Below, piece after piece: positions 27,184-35,479 of a DNA stretch of 64,000 nt. The notes under the pieces were generated by a model that saw only the letters and a program-made list of their open reading frames with translations, was not told where the DNA came from and did no database searches. Positions within the stretch are counted from its first letter, which is position 1, and each line of letters begins with the position of its first letter. A program made the translations under genes and the position numbers. The stretch is from Allonocardiopsis opalescens (GTDB lineage Bacteria; Actinomycetota; Actinomycetes; Streptosporangiales; Streptosporangiaceae). The stretch covers positions 372,001-436,000 of the forward strand of contig NZ_PVZC01000004.1 of NCBI RefSeq assembly GCF_003002095.1, written 5' to 3'.

Positions 27184-27809
27184 ACGCGCTCCGATCCTTT
27201 CCGGCGGCCGGCCGCGCGCCGACCCCGTCGATCACCGCACGGAAGCATACGCCGCCACCTGCGGCGCCGCGCCGCCCGACCCCGGAGCCCAAGCGCGCGG
27301 GCCGGCGCGCGGGCGTGGGCCGGTGTGCGGGAGGTGAGAGCGCGGGCGGGCCTCGTCACGCCGAGGCGGGCCGAGGACGGGAAGTCCTGGACGGTCTGGG
27401 TGACCACGGCAAGCACAGGAACTGGCCGAGACTACGCCTCTCGCTCAGCTGCGAGGACGGTCGGCCGGGCTCGGGCGAAGGAGCGTGGGGCCCCTGCCCG
27501 GACGTCCCGGTGACGTCCCGGCCACGACCGCGCGGAGGAAGCCCCGCGCGGACGTGGCCACGCACGCGCTGCCAGGGGGTGGTGCGGCCGTGGGACGGCG
27601 GGCGGGTCCGGCACCGCAGATCGCGGGAAGGGATGCGCGCCGGGCGCGGCCGCCACGGCACGCCGTCGCGGCGGGACGGCTCGGAGGTGCGGGCCGGAGC
27701 CGGTGACGCGGGGCGGTCCTTCGCCGGTCGCGATGGGCACGGGGCGTTCTTCGAGGCGGAAGGCGGTCACCGGCAGGGGTGGGCGATGGAAGCAGGGCGC
27801 ACCAGCCCG
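27184..27809. other. About 630 bp without a recognisable gene
   Basis: Reading frames here are arginine/proline-rich with no family signature. The right end shades into the AT-richer operator region of the next operon. Confidence 0.55.
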
Positions 27810-27876
27810 GTTTCCGTATCGGAAACTCGTGAGTTGACAACTTGGAAACTCGGTGCTTGACTTTCCGACATGGAAA
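27810..27876 (+). promoter_or_regulatory. Promoter with two identical operator sites
   Basis: The element TTTCC-N5-GGAAA occurs at 27811-27825 and again at 27862-27876, 51 bp apart. The first is extended to a perfect GTTTCCG-TAT-CGGAAAC. A lone half-site GGAAACT sits at 27844-27850. A consensus -35 TTGACA at 27834-27839 is 17 bp before TTGACT at 27857-27862. That would place the transcript start at the ATG of 27870, giving a leaderless mRNA. The second site covers that start. Confidence 0.7.
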
Positions 27877-28313
27877 CTGAAGCAGGGGCCGCGTCCCGCC
27901 CCACCCCCGAAGAGGCAGCCCGCGTCCTGGACCAGATCGGCCGCGACCGCGACGCCGTCCGCCGGCTGCCCGCGCCCGCCTGGTACTTCCCGGCCGTGGC
28001 CGCGATGGTCGCCGCCGCCCACCTCTCCCAGCTGCTGCCGTCCCCCGTCGGCGCGCTGGTCGCCCTCGCCGTCGTCGCGGCCGCCGTGCTGGCGGTGCGC
28101 CGCCACGCCGACGCCCTGGGCGTCGTCGGCTGGTCGGTCCCGCCCCGGATCTGGCTGCCGATGGGAGCCCTCATCGCCACCGCCCCCGCCGCCGCCGTCC
28201 TGGACCAGGTGTACGGCCAGCGCTGGGCCTGGATCGCGGCCGCCGCCCTGGGCGCGGGCGCCGTGCTGGCCTGGGGCGCCCTGCACCGGCGCGCCGTGGA
28301 GCGCGGGGCGTGA
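27870..28313 (+). CDS. Four-helix membrane protein of a regulator operon
   Basis: This is a 147-residue protein with a short acidic cytoplasmic N-terminus (PTPEEAARVLDQIGRDRDAV) and four membrane helices (about 40-58, 61-80, 96-115 and 120-140). The family is not recognised. Its stop overlaps the GTG of a winged-helix regulator (GTGA). Similar membrane-protein/wHTH pairs are common in actinobacteria, where the membrane partner may sense or be controlled by the regulator. The start is probably leaderless. Confidence 0.78.
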   Translation: METEAGAASRPTPEEAARVLDQIGRDRDAVRRLPAPAWYFPAVAAMVAAAHLSQLLPSPVGALVALAVVAAAVLAVRRHADALGVVGWSVPPRIWLPMGALIATAPAAAVLDQVYGQRWAWIAAAALGAGAVLAWGALHRRAVERGA

Positions 28314-28618
28314 CCGACGGCGACGGCTTCGACGCCACGATCCACGCCCCCAACCGGCTGCGGGTGTGCGCCCTGCTCGACGCGGTCAGCGAGGCGGAGT
28401 TCGGCACCGTCCAGCAGCAGCTGGAGGTGAGCGCGTCGGTGCTCAGCAAGCACGTCGGCGTGCTCGCCGACGCCGGCTACGTCGCCCAGCGGCACGCCGT
28501 GCGCGACACCCGCCGCCGCGTCTGGCTGAGCCTAACCGCCGAGGGGCGGCGCGCCTACCGCGCCCACGTCGCCGCCCTGCGGGCCATCGTCGGCGAGGCC
28601 GAGGGCGCGGGCGCGTGA
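28310..28618 (+). CDS. Small winged-helix transcriptional regulator (HTH_34/MarR-like)
   Basis: This 102-residue protein is almost entirely a winged helix: NRLRVCALLDAVSEAEFGTVQQQLEV, the recognition region SASVLSKHVGVLADAGYV and the wing DTRRRVWLSLTAEGRRAY. The GTG at 28310 overlaps the upstream stop. It is the obvious candidate to bind the paired TTTCC-N5-GGAAA sites at 27810-27876 and so autoregulate the operon. Confidence 0.88.
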   Translation: MTDGDGFDATIHAPNRLRVCALLDAVSEAEFGTVQQQLEVSASVLSKHVGVLADAGYVAQRHAVRDTRRRVWLSLTAEGRRAYRAHVAALRAIVGEAEGAGA

Positions 28619-28683
28619 GCACCGGGCGGCCGGGCGGCGCCCCTGGCCGGCGGGCGGTAGGGGCGCACGGTTCGCCCGGCCGG

Positions 28684-29215
28684 TCAGGCGGGCGGCTCCA
28701 GGGCGTCGGCCAGCCGGCGCATCCGGTCGGCGAACTCCGCTGGGGCCGACGGCAGGCTCTGCCACACGTCGGCGTAGGCGGCGGCCCGCCGCAGCGCGAT
28801 GTCGGAGACCCCGCCCAGCATGATCGGCACCGGCGTGGAGGGCACCGGCGCGAACACGCCCTCGCCGAAGCCGTCGTGCTCGCCCTCGAAGGGGCCGCCG
28901 CCGTGCCCGAATAGCCGCAGCGCCCCCTCGGCCCGCGCCCCCCGCCCGGCGAAGGGCACCGCAGGGATCGCGCAGCGGCAGCACCAGCACCGACGTGCCC
29001 AGCCGGACCGACCGCGTGAGCGCCGCGGCACGGGCCGGCGTGACCAGCGGCTCGTACACCCCGCCGTAGCGCAGGCCCTAGGGCTCGGGCGGCAGCACGT
29101 GGTCGGGCGGCCACACCGCCCGGTAGCCCAGCCGCTCCGCCGGCACCTCCGGCTGCGCGATCAGCCCCGGCGCCTGTTCCGCCGACTCATCGGGCAGCAC
29201 GACCTGCAACTCTAC
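28684..29215 (-). pseudogene. Decayed luciferase-like (LLM) flavin monooxygenase
   Basis: Pieces of one LLM protein can be read in order on the minus strand: ELQVVLPDESAEQAPG, GYRAVWPPDHVLPPEP, an in-frame TAG (29080-29078), YGGVYEPLVTPARAAAL, RLGTSVLVLPLRDP. There is then a frame change near 28965, and after it FEGEHDGFGEGVFAP, VPIMLGGVSDIALRRAAAYAD and a normal C-terminus. The section between RDP and the second part is shorter than in intact relatives, so sequence was also deleted. The expected initiator codon is GTA. Several independent lesions make a sequencing error unlikely. Confidence 0.8.
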
Positions 29216-29291
29216 CGCGCACCTCCGCGTCCACTCGTCACGAGCCGCAGCGGCAGAGCCCCGCACGAGGCCAGAGCCGAGCGGCACGCGC

Positions 29292-29325
29292 ACCGGCACC
29301 CGGCCGCGGGAGGCCGGGTGCCGGT
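29292..29325 (-). terminator. Terminator after the flavodoxin-like gene
   Basis: A perfect 14-bp stem (29292-29305 and 29312-29325) with a 6-nt loop begins 13 nt past the stop of the gene at 29339. Confidence 0.88.
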
Positions 29326-29338
29326 AGGCGCGCTTCGG

Positions 29339-29944
29339 CTAGGACGGGGGCGGCGGCAGCGCGGAACCGCCCAGCGCGACCGCGGCGCCGTGCAGGTTGT
29401 GGGCCATCGTGCGGGCGGACTTGTGCGACCACTCGTGCCCGTGCTCGGTCTCGGAGTAGGACGGGCCCGGGCCGGGGCCCGCGTTCCAGTAGGCCCACGC
29501 CTGGCCGGGCACGGTGTAGCCGATGTCGACCAGGCCGCCCGCGACCTCGCTGATCACGTGGTGGGCGCCGTCCTCGTTGCCCGTCACCACCACGCCCGCC
29601 ACCCGGTTGTAGGCGACGGGGCGGCCGTCGTCGGCCGTCTCGGCCAGCATCGCGTCCATGCGCTCCAGCACCCGCTGCGCCACCGATGAGGGGTGGCCCA
29701 GCCAGGTCGGGGTCGCGATCACCAGGATCTCCGACTCCAGCAGCCGCTGGTGGATGGGCGGCCACTCGTCGCCCTGCCCCATATCGGTCTCCACCCCGGG
29801 CGCGATGGCCCGGTCCACCACCCGGATCATCTCCACGTCCACCCCGAGCTTGATCAGCTCGTCGACGGCCACCTGGGCCAGCCGCTCGGTATTGGACGAC
29901 TCCGGCGAGGGCTTCAGCGTGCAGTTCAGCACGAGGGCGCGCAT
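29339..29944 (-). CDS. Flavodoxin-like NAD(P)H-dependent FMN reductase
   Basis: This 201-residue protein has the flavodoxin fold. It begins MRALVLNCTLKPSPESSNTERLA (the FMN-phosphate loop), then ATPTWLGHPSSVAQRVLERMD (flavin-ring loop) and VVVTGNEDGAHHVISEV. The family reduces FMN, quinones or nitro/azo compounds with NAD(P)H. The start is ATG 29944. The decayed LLM monooxygenase just downstream would have needed reduced flavin, so the two may once have worked together. Confidence 0.87.
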   Translation of the reverse strand: MRALVLNCTLKPSPESSNTERLAQVAVDELIKLGVDVEMIRVVDRAIAPGVETDMGQGDEWPPIHQRLLESEILVIATPTWLGHPSSVAQRVLERMDAMLAETADDGRPVAYNRVAGVVVTGNEDGAHHVISEVAGGLVDIGYTVPGQAWAYWNAGPGPGPSYSETEHGHEWSHKSARTMAHNLHGAAVALGGSALPPPPS

Positions 29945-30214
29945 AGGTACACCTCTTCACGGTCGGGCCCGCGGCGCCGCCGGGACGAGCGGCGCCGAAC
30001 GGCGGCGCCGCTACCCCGCCCCGCCGACCGACATGCCGCCGGGCCGGCCGGACCGGCGCCCGGCCCGGCGCTCCGGCCGCGGCCGGAGCGCCGGGAACCG
30101 CGATCGACGGGGACCTGATCGGGCGCCCCCGCGGTGCCGCCGCGCCGAAGCCGGGCACGGCCGGGGCTGACCGGGCCGGTGCCGCGCCGCCTCACCGGTA
30201 GGCGGCGGTGGCCC

Positions 30215-31480
30215 TCACACCAGTGTCTCCAGCACCTTGACCGCGGCCCTGGCACCGTCCTCGGCGCGGACCTTCGCCCCCATCTCCTCGGCCCTGACGC
30301 GCATGCCGGGATCGGTGGCGGCCTGGCCGATGGCCTCGGCCAGGCCCTCAGGGGACAGGTCGCGTCCCCGTTGCGGTGGCGCCGCCACCCCGACCGCGTG
30401 GGCCCGGGCGGCCCAGAAGGGCTGATCGGCCAGGAACGGGCAGATGACCTGGGGGCGGCCCGAGGCGAGCGCGGCGCCGGTGGTGCCGCTGCCGCCGTGG
30501 TGCACGACGGCGGCCATGCGGGGGAACAGCCAGTCGTGCGGGGCCTGGTCGATGAGGTGGATGTCCTCACCGGTCGTCCGGTCGAGGCTGATGCCGCCCC
30601 AGCCTCCGGCCAGGACCGCCCGCACCCCCGCCCGGCGGACCGCCTCGGTGACGATCCGCCCCGCCTTCTGGGGATCGAACCCCACCATGCTGCCGAAGCC
30701 GATGTAGACCGGGGGGTCGCCGGCGGCCAGGAACTCCTCCAGTTCCGCGGGCGGGCTCCAGTCCGGCGCGGCGGGTAGGAACCAGAAGCCGGTGGTGTGC
30801 ACCGTGGGCGGGTAGCCGGGGTCGGCGGCGGGCAGCATGTGGCGGCTGAAGCCCTGCAGCACGGTGGTGGGGCCGCCGTCGGGGCGGCGCAGGATGTCGC
30901 GGCTGCCGGGCCTGCCGGGCAGACCCAGGTCGCTGCGCAGACGGTCGCCGTACCGGGCGAGGATGCGTGCGAAGGCCTGGGCCGGGGCATAGGAGGCGCG
31001 GTTCAGCGCGCGAGGCGGCGTGAACGGCAACGACGGGTTGGGGAAGGCTCCGGTGGGGACCCAGCCCGGTTGCAGCGCGCCGGGAACCGCGGGTACCCCC
31101 ATCTTCTCGGCGACATGGTGGACGGGGACCCCGGGCATGTGCACCACCACGTCCGCGCCGTCGGCGGCCACCTCGGCCATCTCCGCCAGGCACCGGATCA
31201 TGGCCGGCCGGCTCGCCAGCATGAGTTCCACGGCCATGCGCTTACCGGACAGGCCGCGGAAGTTGGTCTCCATCGCGTGGCGGACCCGGGGCTGCTCCAC
31301 GAAGGCGTTCATCTCGTCGACGATGGGGGCGAAGGGTACGCCGTGGGGCTCGGCGAGTGCCGCCGCCGAGGCCGGTGCCCCCAGCAGCGCCTCGTGGCCT
31401 GCCTCCAGGAGCGCTTTCGCCAGGGCGACGTAGGGCTGGACGTCGCCGCGCGTGCCGTGGGTGAGGATGACGACTCTCAT
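30215..31480 (-). CDS. GT1-family glycosyltransferase (UGT-like)
   Basis: This 421-residue GT-B enzyme has the N-terminal acceptor domain HGTRGDVQPYVALAKALLEAGHEALL and the C-terminal nucleotide-sugar domain with VYIGFGSMVGFD, APHDWLFPRMAAVVHHGGSGTTGAAL and CPFLADQPFWA. The HHGGSGTT block is the family donor-binding motif. It resembles glycosyltransferases that decorate macrolides, glycopeptides or sterols. The ATG at 31480 overlaps the stop of the upstream TetR gene (ATGA), so enzyme and regulator are co-translated. A role in inactivating a toxic aglycone is plausible but unproven. Confidence 0.9.
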   Translation of the reverse strand: MRVVILTHGTRGDVQPYVALAKALLEAGHEALLGAPASAAALAEPHGVPFAPIVDEMNAFVEQPRVRHAMETNFRGLSGKRMAVELMLASRPAMIRCLAEMAEVAADGADVVVHMPGVPVHHVAEKMGVPAVPGALQPGWVPTGAFPNPSLPFTPPRALNRASYAPAQAFARILARYGDRLRSDLGLPGRPGSRDILRRPDGGPTTVLQGFSRHMLPAADPGYPPTVHTTGFWFLPAAPDWSPPAELEEFLAAGDPPVYIGFGSMVGFDPQKAGRIVTEAVRRAGVRAVLAGGWGGISLDRTTGEDIHLIDQAPHDWLFPRMAAVVHHGGSGTTGAALASGRPQVICPFLADQPFWAARAHAVGVAAPPQRGRDLSPEGLAEAIGQAATDPGMRVRAEEMGAKVRAEDGARAAVKVLETLV

Positions 31481-32103
31481 GCGGAGTCCTCTTCAGCTTG
31501 GGCGGTCGTCCAGGCGGCCAGAGCGTGCCCGTCGGCGAACACGCCGTGGGTGAGCATGTGCAGGCCCGCGCGCATGATGCGCAGGGTGGAGTCCGGCTCG
31601 TAGGGGTCGTTGAGTCCCAGGACGCGGGCGAGGTGGGTGTCGAACACCAGCGGTGCCAGTTGCCAGGCGACGTAGAGGGCCGCCCGGGCGCGAGGGTCGT
31701 CGGTCGGTCGCACCGTGCCGTCGTGCCGGCCCTCCTCCAGCCAGGTCTGGGTGACCTCGACGAAGCCGTCGAAGATCGCGGCGGCGTCGGCGGACCCGTC
31801 GAGGAAGGCGCGGGCCAGGTAGCGCCGGACGGGCACGGAGTCCCTCAGCAGCGCGGCCAGTTCGGCCGGGTACTGGAGGGGATCGTCGTCCTCCTCGCCG
31901 CGGATCAGGCCGGTCACGTAGGCGTCGCAGGCCCTGCGCAGACCCTCCTTGGACTCGAAGTGGTGCACGACCAGGGCGGGAGAGACGCCGGCCGCATCGG
32001 CGATCGCCCGGATGCTGACCTGGCCGGCCCCGTGGATGCCGAAGAGCTCCAGGGCCGCATTCCTGATCCGTGCCCGCGTGGTGAGATCACTGCTTGAACG
32101 CAT
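31477..32103 (-). CDS. TetR-family regulator coupled to a glycosyltransferase
   Basis: This is a 208-residue protein. The DNA-binding domain is TRARIRNAALELFGIHG, then VSIRAIADAAGVSPALVVHHFESKEGLRRACD. The C-terminal domain is a helical ligand pocket. Two ATGs are possible: 32112 and 32103. I chose 32103 because a near-perfect 16-bp palindrome occupies 32104-32119 and would otherwise be partly coding. The stop overlaps the glycosyltransferase start, so regulator and enzyme form one operon. Confidence 0.9.
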   Translation of the reverse strand: MRSSSDLTTRARIRNAALELFGIHGAGQVSIRAIADAAGVSPALVVHHFESKEGLRRACDAYVTGLIRGEEDDDPLQYPAELAALLRDSVPVRRYLARAFLDGSADAAAIFDGFVEVTQTWLEEGRHDGTVRPTDDPRARAALYVAWQLAPLVFDTHLARVLGLNDPYEPDSTLRIMRAGLHMLTHGVFADGHALAAWTTAQAEEDSA

Positions 32104-32119
32104 GTTCAGCATGCTAAAC
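32104..32119. promoter_or_regulatory. TetR operator at its own start codon
   Basis: GTTCAGCATGCTAAAC is a 16-bp palindrome with a single mismatched pair and an AGCATGCT core. It directly abuts the chosen start of the TetR gene. An 11-nt half (GTTCAGCATGC) recurs at 32441-32451 in front of the MFS gene. Confidence 0.65.
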
Positions 32120-32477
32120 GATTGTTCAGCCTGCTTCGGCCGCCGCGCGGGACTTCGGCGCGGCCGGTGGAGTTCCGGGGCTCCGAAAAGGGATCGCGCC
32201 GGGGGAGCGGCACGCGTAGCGTTGCGGTCCGACATGGACGGTCGGTGCGAGAGGGCGATGCCCCCGCACGGCGGACGAAGGGCGGTACCCGCATGCACGG
32301 CTCCGTCACCCTCACAGCCCGCTTCCGCGGCTCCGCCCGGCGGCGGTCCGGCTAGGCGCGGGCCGGTCGGTGACCGGCCCCCGCGCACGCGGTCCTCCCG
32401 GCGGAGGCGCCCGGGCTGTCCTGCCCGCGCCCCAGGGCGCGTTCAGCATGCCCTTCTCACCGCCAAGGAGCACGTGC
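32120..32477. other. About 360-bp divergent region between the TetR and MFS genes
   Basis: No gene is supported. It contains the half-operator GTTCAGCATGC at 32441-32451, 27 nt before the MFS start, and the Shine-Dalgarno AAGGAG at 32465-32470. Confidence 0.5.
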
Positions 32478-33743
32478 GTGTCCGCTGACCGCCGCGCGCG
32501 CCGTTCGCGCGCCGCCGCCCCGCCCGCCCCGCTCGGCCCCCGCTTCGCCCGCCTGTGGTGGGCGTCGGCCGTCACCAACCTCGGTGACGGCGCCCTGCTG
32601 GCCGCGGGGCCCCTGCTCGTCGCCTCACTCGACCCCCGGCCCGCCGCCGTGGCCGGCGGCGCCCTCGCCCAGCAGCTGCCGTGGCTGCTGTTCGCCCTCG
32701 CCTCCGGCGCCCTGGTGGACCGGCTGCCGCGCCGCGCCCTGCTCGTGGCCGCCAACCTGGCGCGCGCCGGCGTGCTGGCGCTGCTGGCGGCCGCCGTGCT
32801 GAGCGGCACCGCCGGACTGTGGACCGTTTACCTGGCGCTGTTCCTGCTGGGGACGGGGGAGACCCTGGCCGACACCGCCTACGGCACCCTGGTGGCGGCG
32901 GTGGTGCCGCCCGACCGGCTCGGCCGCGCCAACGCGCGGCTGGCCCTGACCCACTCGCTCAACAACCAGCTGCTCGGCCCGCCGCTGGGCGCGCTGCTGT
33001 TCGCCGCGGGCCTGGCACTGCCGTTCGGCTTCCACGCGCTCGCCTTCGCGCTGTCGGCGCTGCTGGTGGCCCGCGTCGGCGCGGTGCCGACGCCGCGCCC
33101 CGAGCACGCGACCGCGCGCTCGCTGACCGCCGAGGTCGCCGAGGGGCTCGCCTGGCTGTGGCGCGACACCGGGCTGCGCACCCTGGCCGGGTGCATCCTG
33201 GTGATGAACCTCGCCGGTGTGGGCACCTTCGCGCTGTGGGTGCTCTACGCCCGCGAGCGCCTGGGGCTGTCCGACGCCGGCTTCGGGCTGTTCATCGCGG
33301 CCGGGGCCGTGGGCGGGGTGGCCGGGTCGTGGGTGTACGAGCGGCTGGAGCCCCGGGTGGGGCGGGTGGCGCTGCTGCGCGGCGGGCTGGTGGTGGAGGC
33401 GCTGACCTACGCCGCCCTCGCGCTGATCACCCATCCATTGGCGGCCGGGGCGGTGATGGCGCTGTTCGGCGTGCACGCGGTGGTGTGGGGCACCGCCGCC
33501 GTCACGGTGCGCCAGCAGGTCACCCCCGCCCACCTGCTCGGACGCGTCACGGGCGCCTACCGGCTGGCCGATCTGGGCGGAGCGGCGCTGGGCGCGCTGC
33601 TGGGCGGGGCGGTGGCGACGGCCTTCGGGCTGCTGGCGCCGTTCTGGCTGGCCTTCGCCGCCGTGGGGCTGCTGGCGGCCGTCGCCTGGCGCGGCCTCGG
33701 CCGCGTCGCCGCGGCGCCGGGCGAAGCGCCGCGGCCGTCGTGA
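32478..33743 (+). CDS. MFS exporter (EntS/MFS_3-like)
   Basis: This is a 421-residue transporter with about twelve membrane helices. The helix 1 signature FARLWWASAVTNLGDGALLAAGPLL, the loop 2-3 motif GALVDRLPRRALLVAAN and the conserved PPDRLGRANARLAL segment place it in the enterobactin-exporter-like branch of the MFS. The GTG at 32478 has AAGGAG 7 nt upstream. It is divergent from the TetR/glycosyltransferase operon and has half of that TetR operator in front of its start. Co-regulation with the glycosyltransferase is therefore plausible; the substrate is unknown. Confidence 0.87.
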   Translation: MSADRRARRSRAAAPPAPLGPRFARLWWASAVTNLGDGALLAAGPLLVASLDPRPAAVAGGALAQQLPWLLFALASGALVDRLPRRALLVAANLARAGVLALLAAAVLSGTAGLWTVYLALFLLGTGETLADTAYGTLVAAVVPPDRLGRANARLALTHSLNNQLLGPPLGALLFAAGLALPFGFHALAFALSALLVARVGAVPTPRPEHATARSLTAEVAEGLAWLWRDTGLRTLAGCILVMNLAGVGTFALWVLYARERLGLSDAGFGLFIAAGAVGGVAGSWVYERLEPRVGRVALLRGGLVVEALTYAALALITHPLAAGAVMALFGVHAVVWGTAAVTVRQQVTPAHLLGRVTGAYRLADLGGAALGALLGGAVATAFGLLAPFWLAFAAVGLLAAVAWRGLGRVAAAPGEAPRPS

Positions 33744-33793
33744 CGGGGTCCGGCGCGGGCCCGGGCGACCCCGGGGCCGTGCCGGGCACCCGG

Positions 33794-34168
33794 TCAGGCC
33801 GCCCAGGGCGGGCTGAGCCAGGACCCGTCGGGCAGTACCGCGCCCAGCCCGGCTCCGGTGGTCACCCATACCGCGGCCGGGCCCTCGCCGGGATTGTCCA
33901 CGCCCACCACCGACCCGGCGGGCGCCACGGCGGCGTCACCAGGGGCCAACTCGGCGCCAACGCCGTCGATCGTGATGCGCAGCGCGCCGCTGAGCAGGTA
34001 GAACACCTCCTCTCTGCTGATGCGGTGCGCGAGCCCGGCCGTCGCGCCGGGCACCTCCAGACGCCAGGCGCGCAGCTCGCCGCCGGCACTGGCCCGGTTG
34101 GCGTAGGAGACGAAGCGGGAGCCGTGCGCCTCGTGCACGGTGGCGTCGGCGGCGCGGATGACCGGCAT
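33794..34168 (-). CDS. Small single-domain cupin protein
   Basis: This 124-residue protein has one double-stranded beta-helix. Motif 1 is HRISREEVFYLLSGALRITIDG and motif 2 is APGDAAVAPAGSVVGVDNPG. The metal ligands of motif 1 are partly present (His and Glu). The ATG at 34168 follows AGGAGG at 34172-34177. It is divergent from a MarR gene with twin operators in between, which suggests it is the regulated target. The ligand or reaction is unknown. Confidence 0.82.
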   Translation of the reverse strand: MPVIRAADATVHEAHGSRFVSYANRASAGGELRAWRLEVPGATAGLAHRISREEVFYLLSGALRITIDGVGAELAPGDAAVAPAGSVVGVDNPGEGPAAVWVTTGAGLGAVLPDGSWLSPPWAA

Positions 34169-34185
34169 GGAACCTCCTGGATATG

Positions 34186-34232
34186 GTCAAGTAGCTTGAC
34201 TATATCGTCAAGCGGCTTGACGGATATGTCAA
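34186..34232. promoter_or_regulatory. Twin MarR operators in the cupin/MarR divergon
   Basis: Two perfect inverted repeats with identical arms, GTCAAG-TAG-CTTGAC (34186-34200) and GTCAAG-CGG-CTTGAC (34207-34221), have centres 21 bp apart, exactly two helical turns. A further half-site GTCAA lies at 34228-34232. The arms also contain TTGAC -35-like sequences on both strands, so repressor binding would block both promoters. Confidence 0.8.
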
Positions 34233-34241
34233 ACTGGCCGG

Positions 34242-34688
34242 GTGCACAGCGACGACGCGCTCAGCCTGGCCGCCGTGTTCCTCGCCGCCGGACGGGGCCT
34301 GGTGGACGCCATCCATGCCGACGTGACCGCGCACGGCTACCGCGACCTGCGCCCGGTCCACGGCTTCGCCTTCTCCCGGCTCGCCCCCGACGGCGCCACC
34401 GTCAGCGAACTCGCCGCCCACCTCGACGTCACCAAGCAGGCGGCCAGCCAGATGGTCGACGAACTGGTCCGCAAGGGCTACGTCCAGCGCCGTGCGCACC
34501 CCGCCGACGCGCGCGCCCGCCTGGTCGTCCTCACCGAGCGCGGCCGCGCCTGCACCCGCGCCGCCGAACGCGCCGCCCAGGCGGCGCTGCGCCCGTGGGC
34601 CGCCGAACTGGGGGAGCGGCGGCTGCGCGAACTCGCCGCCGACCTCGCCCGGGTGGCCCCGGGCGGCCCGCTGCGTCCCATCTGGTAG
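34242..34688 (+). CDS. MarR-family transcriptional regulator
   Basis: This is a 148-residue protein. The winged helix reads PDGATVSELAAHLDVTKQAASQMVDELVRKGYV with the wing RRAHPADARARLVVLTERG, flanked by dimerisation helices. The GTG at 34242 has no Shine-Dalgarno, so the mRNA may be leaderless. It lies 20 nt from perfect twin inverted repeats shared with the divergent cupin gene, a classic autorepression layout. Confidence 0.92.
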   Translation: MHSDDALSLAAVFLAAGRGLVDAIHADVTAHGYRDLRPVHGFAFSRLAPDGATVSELAAHLDVTKQAASQMVDELVRKGYVQRRAHPADARARLVVLTERGRACTRAAERAAQAALRPWAAELGERRLRELAADLARVAPGGPLRPIW

Positions 34689-34693
34689 CGCCG

Positions 34694-35479
34694 CTAGGCG
34701 GGGACGGCCCGCACCAGGACCAGGGAGCCCTCCAAGTGCGGTCGGCGGCGCAGGGCGCCGTGCCGCTCGTCCCAGGCACCCGATTCCAGGTCGCGCCGCA
34801 GCGCGTCGGCGTAGCGGTCGGCGAGTTCGGGCGGCACGAAGCTCCACGCCGAGCAGGCCCGGCGCGCCGCGGGGTCCAGCAGCCGCTCCGGGCGGGCGTA
34901 GTAGGCCTCGTTGAAGCCGTCGGAGCAGTCGGCCGGGATCGGGACCCGGCGGACGGCGGCCCGGCCGCCCAGGGCGGCGGTGATGTCGGCGACCGGCGGG
35001 TGGCGGCGCGCCTCGGTGTCGCACACCAGCGGCGCGTACTCGTACAGCCAGAAGTCGCGCACCAGGTCCGGATCGCAGGTCAGCACCACCACGGGGCCGC
35101 GCGCCACCCGGCGCATCTCGCGCAGGCCGGCCGCCGGGTCGGCCCACTGGTGCACACTGAAGGTCGTCATCGCCGCGTCGAAGGCATCGTCGCCGAACGG
35201 CAGCCGCTCGGCCACCGCGTCGACGGCGGGCGGCAACCGGGCGGGCCGCTGCGCCCGCATCGCCGCCGACGGCTCCACCGCGGCGACCCGCGCCGACACC
35301 GGCTCGTAGGAACCCGCGCCCGCGCCGACGTTCACCACGCTCTCCGCGCCGCCCAGCGCCTCGGCCACCGCGGCCGCGATCCGCGGATCGGGCCTGCGGT
35401 GCTCGCGGTAGCCCGGGCCGATCGCCCCGTAGTCGGCGTCCCCGGCGCTCCCGTCGGCCCGCCGCGCCCCCGTGTCCAT
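34694..35479 (-). CDS. Class I SAM-dependent methyltransferase (Methyltransf_11 type)
   Basis: This 261-residue protein has the SAM-binding motif SVVNVGAGAGSYEP, the acidic loop VAAVEPSAAM and the FDAAMTTFSVHQWADP motif of small-molecule methyltransferases. The start is ATG 35479. It is convergent with the MarR gene with only a few nucleotides between the stops. The substrate cannot be inferred. Confidence 0.85.
   Translation of the reverse strand: MDTGARRADGSAGDADYGAIGPGYREHRRPDPRIAAAVAEALGGAESVVNVGAGAGSYEPVSARVAAVEPSAAMRAQRPARLPPAVDAVAERLPFGDDAFDAAMTTFSVHQWADPAAGLREMRRVARGPVVVLTCDPDLVRDFWLYEYAPLVCDTEARRHPPVADITAALGGRAAVRRVPIPADCSDGFNEAYYARPERLLDPAARRACSAWSFVPPELADRYADALRRDLESGAWDERHGALRRRPHLEGSLVLVRAVPA

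Noticed and set aside
27445-27840. Possible 131-residue protein in the 27.2-27.8 kb gap
   Set aside because: Its start lies inside the operator region of the next operon, and its composition is low-complexity Arg/Pro/Ala.
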